Part shown: piece by piece, positions 63,134-64,000 of the stretch | How the letters are laid out: the number at the start of each line of letters is the position of its first letter | How positions within the stretch are numbered: position 1 is the stretch's first letter | Assembly (NCBI GenBank): GCA_028284185.1 | Contig: JANQSG010000015.1 | Span: 62,001-126,000 of the forward strand | Direction of reading: 5' to 3' | Source: Kangiella sp. | GTDB taxonomy: Bacteria > Pseudomonadota > Gammaproteobacteria > Enterobacterales > Kangiellaceae | Length of the DNA: 64,000 nt | Translations under genes and position numbers: made by a program | The notes under the pieces: generated by a model | Database searches by the model: none | The model's input: the letters and a program-made list of their open reading frames with translations, nothing else | What the model was told of the DNA's origin: nothing

Positions 63134-64000
63134 ATGAATATACTGCGCTTTTATATCGGTAAAACCATTCTCACTACTTCGTTGATCACTTTATTTGCTC
63201 TGGCCATTATTCGGGTACTTTTTACTTTAATTGATGAGATGAATGATTTTGGTAAAGGCGACTATCAATTTATGGATGGCTTGATTTATTCCTTGATGCT
63301 AGCACCTAAATACATTTACGATTTTTTCCCAATGGCGGTATTGATTGGTTCCATTGCTGGGCTGGGGATTCTAGCTTCACGTTCAGAATTGACGGTGATG
63401 CGTGCCATTGGCAAAACCACTGGGCAGATTGTATGGGCGGCTTTAAGTTATGGTTTGATTTTGATTGCATTTGCTATTTTCTTAGGGGAGTTTGTTGCGC
63501 CAAAAACTACTCAGGCTGCAGAAAGTCTGCGTAATCGAGCTATTTATGGAGAGCAGCTGGTAAAAAGTGGTCAGGGTATGTGGCTAAAAGATGGCCAGCA
63601 AATGATCCATTTGGCTGAGGTTTTAGGGGAAAGTCGACTCAAAGGCGTAACCATTTATCAACTTAATCAACAGCAACAAGTAGTACGTATAACCACTGCT
63701 GCTTCTGCGACTTTGGTTGACAATGCCTGGCAATTAGCCAATGGTAGGCATACTTTAGTATCGCAAGAGCAAATTGATACGCAAAAATTTGATGCTTGGC
63801 AATGGGATACTCAGATCTCACTTGAACATTTGGCAGTACTTAGATTAAAGCCTGAAAATTTTAATGCCCTGAGTTTGTATGATTATCGCAGTTATTTAAA
63901 ATCGAATGGGCAAGATACTAAATCCTATGACTTGGAATTTTGGCGTAAAATGATTCAGCCTTTTAGCACTGCAGTGATGATTATTCTAGCCGCTTCCTTC
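63134..64000 (+). CDS. lptG: LPS export ABC transporter permease LptG, 3' truncated by window edge
   Basis: ATG AAT ATA CTG CGC TTT TAT ATC GGT AAA ACC (MNILRFYIGKT...) just after lptF; open to the window end. Confidence 0.92.
   Translation, partial: MNILRFYIGKTILTTSLITLFALAIIRVLFTLIDEMNDFGKGDYQFMDGLIYSLMLAPKYIYDFFPMAVLIGSIAGLGILASRSELTVMRAIGKTTGQIVWAALSYGLILIAFAIFLGEFVAPKTTQAAESLRNRAIYGEQLVKSGQGMWLKDGQQMIHLAEVLGESRLKGVTIYQLNQQQQVVRITTAASATLVDNAWQLANGRHTLVSQEQIDTQKFDAWQWDTQISLEHLAVLRLKPENFNALSLYDYRSYLKSNGQDTKSYDLEFWRKMIQPFSTAVMIILAASF

Overview
The window is a dense, AT-leaning gammaproteobacterial chromosome segment. Its gene order (rpoE-rseA-rseC-mucD-lepA-lepB-rnc-era-recO-pdxJ-acpS; ruvB-ybgC-tolQRAB-pal-cpoB-queE-queC-ndk; rlmN-pilF-rodZ-ispG-hisS-yfgM-bamB-der; xseA/guaB-guaA-tadA; valS-holC-pepA/lptF-lptG) suggests a Kangiella-like organism, which is inference only. 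I found no rRNA, tRNA, CRISPR array, prophage or transposase gene. The most interesting signals are non-coding. (1) A 25-aa Lys-rich leader ORF plus three mutually exclusive RNA pairings sits directly upstream of a fused aspartokinase/diaminopimelate decarboxylase gene and looks like a lysine attenuator. (2) A structured element occurs in three copies, each just after the stop codon of era, ndk or guaB; arm sequences differ completely but pairing is preserved by covariation, and short unpaired motifs are conserved. (3) A chain of hairpins lies between ndk and rlmN, with a partial second copy after the ORF downstream of acpS. Other observations are a frameshifted DUF4279 gene coupled to xseA, sigmaE-like promoters around rpoE/rseA, a DUF805 protein with a pilin-like C-terminus, a minimal ECF sigma/membrane-protein cassette, REP/MITE-like repeats, and a probable CTG-initiated ygfX. 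All calls come from reading the sequence and the supplied ORF track; no database search or folding program was run.
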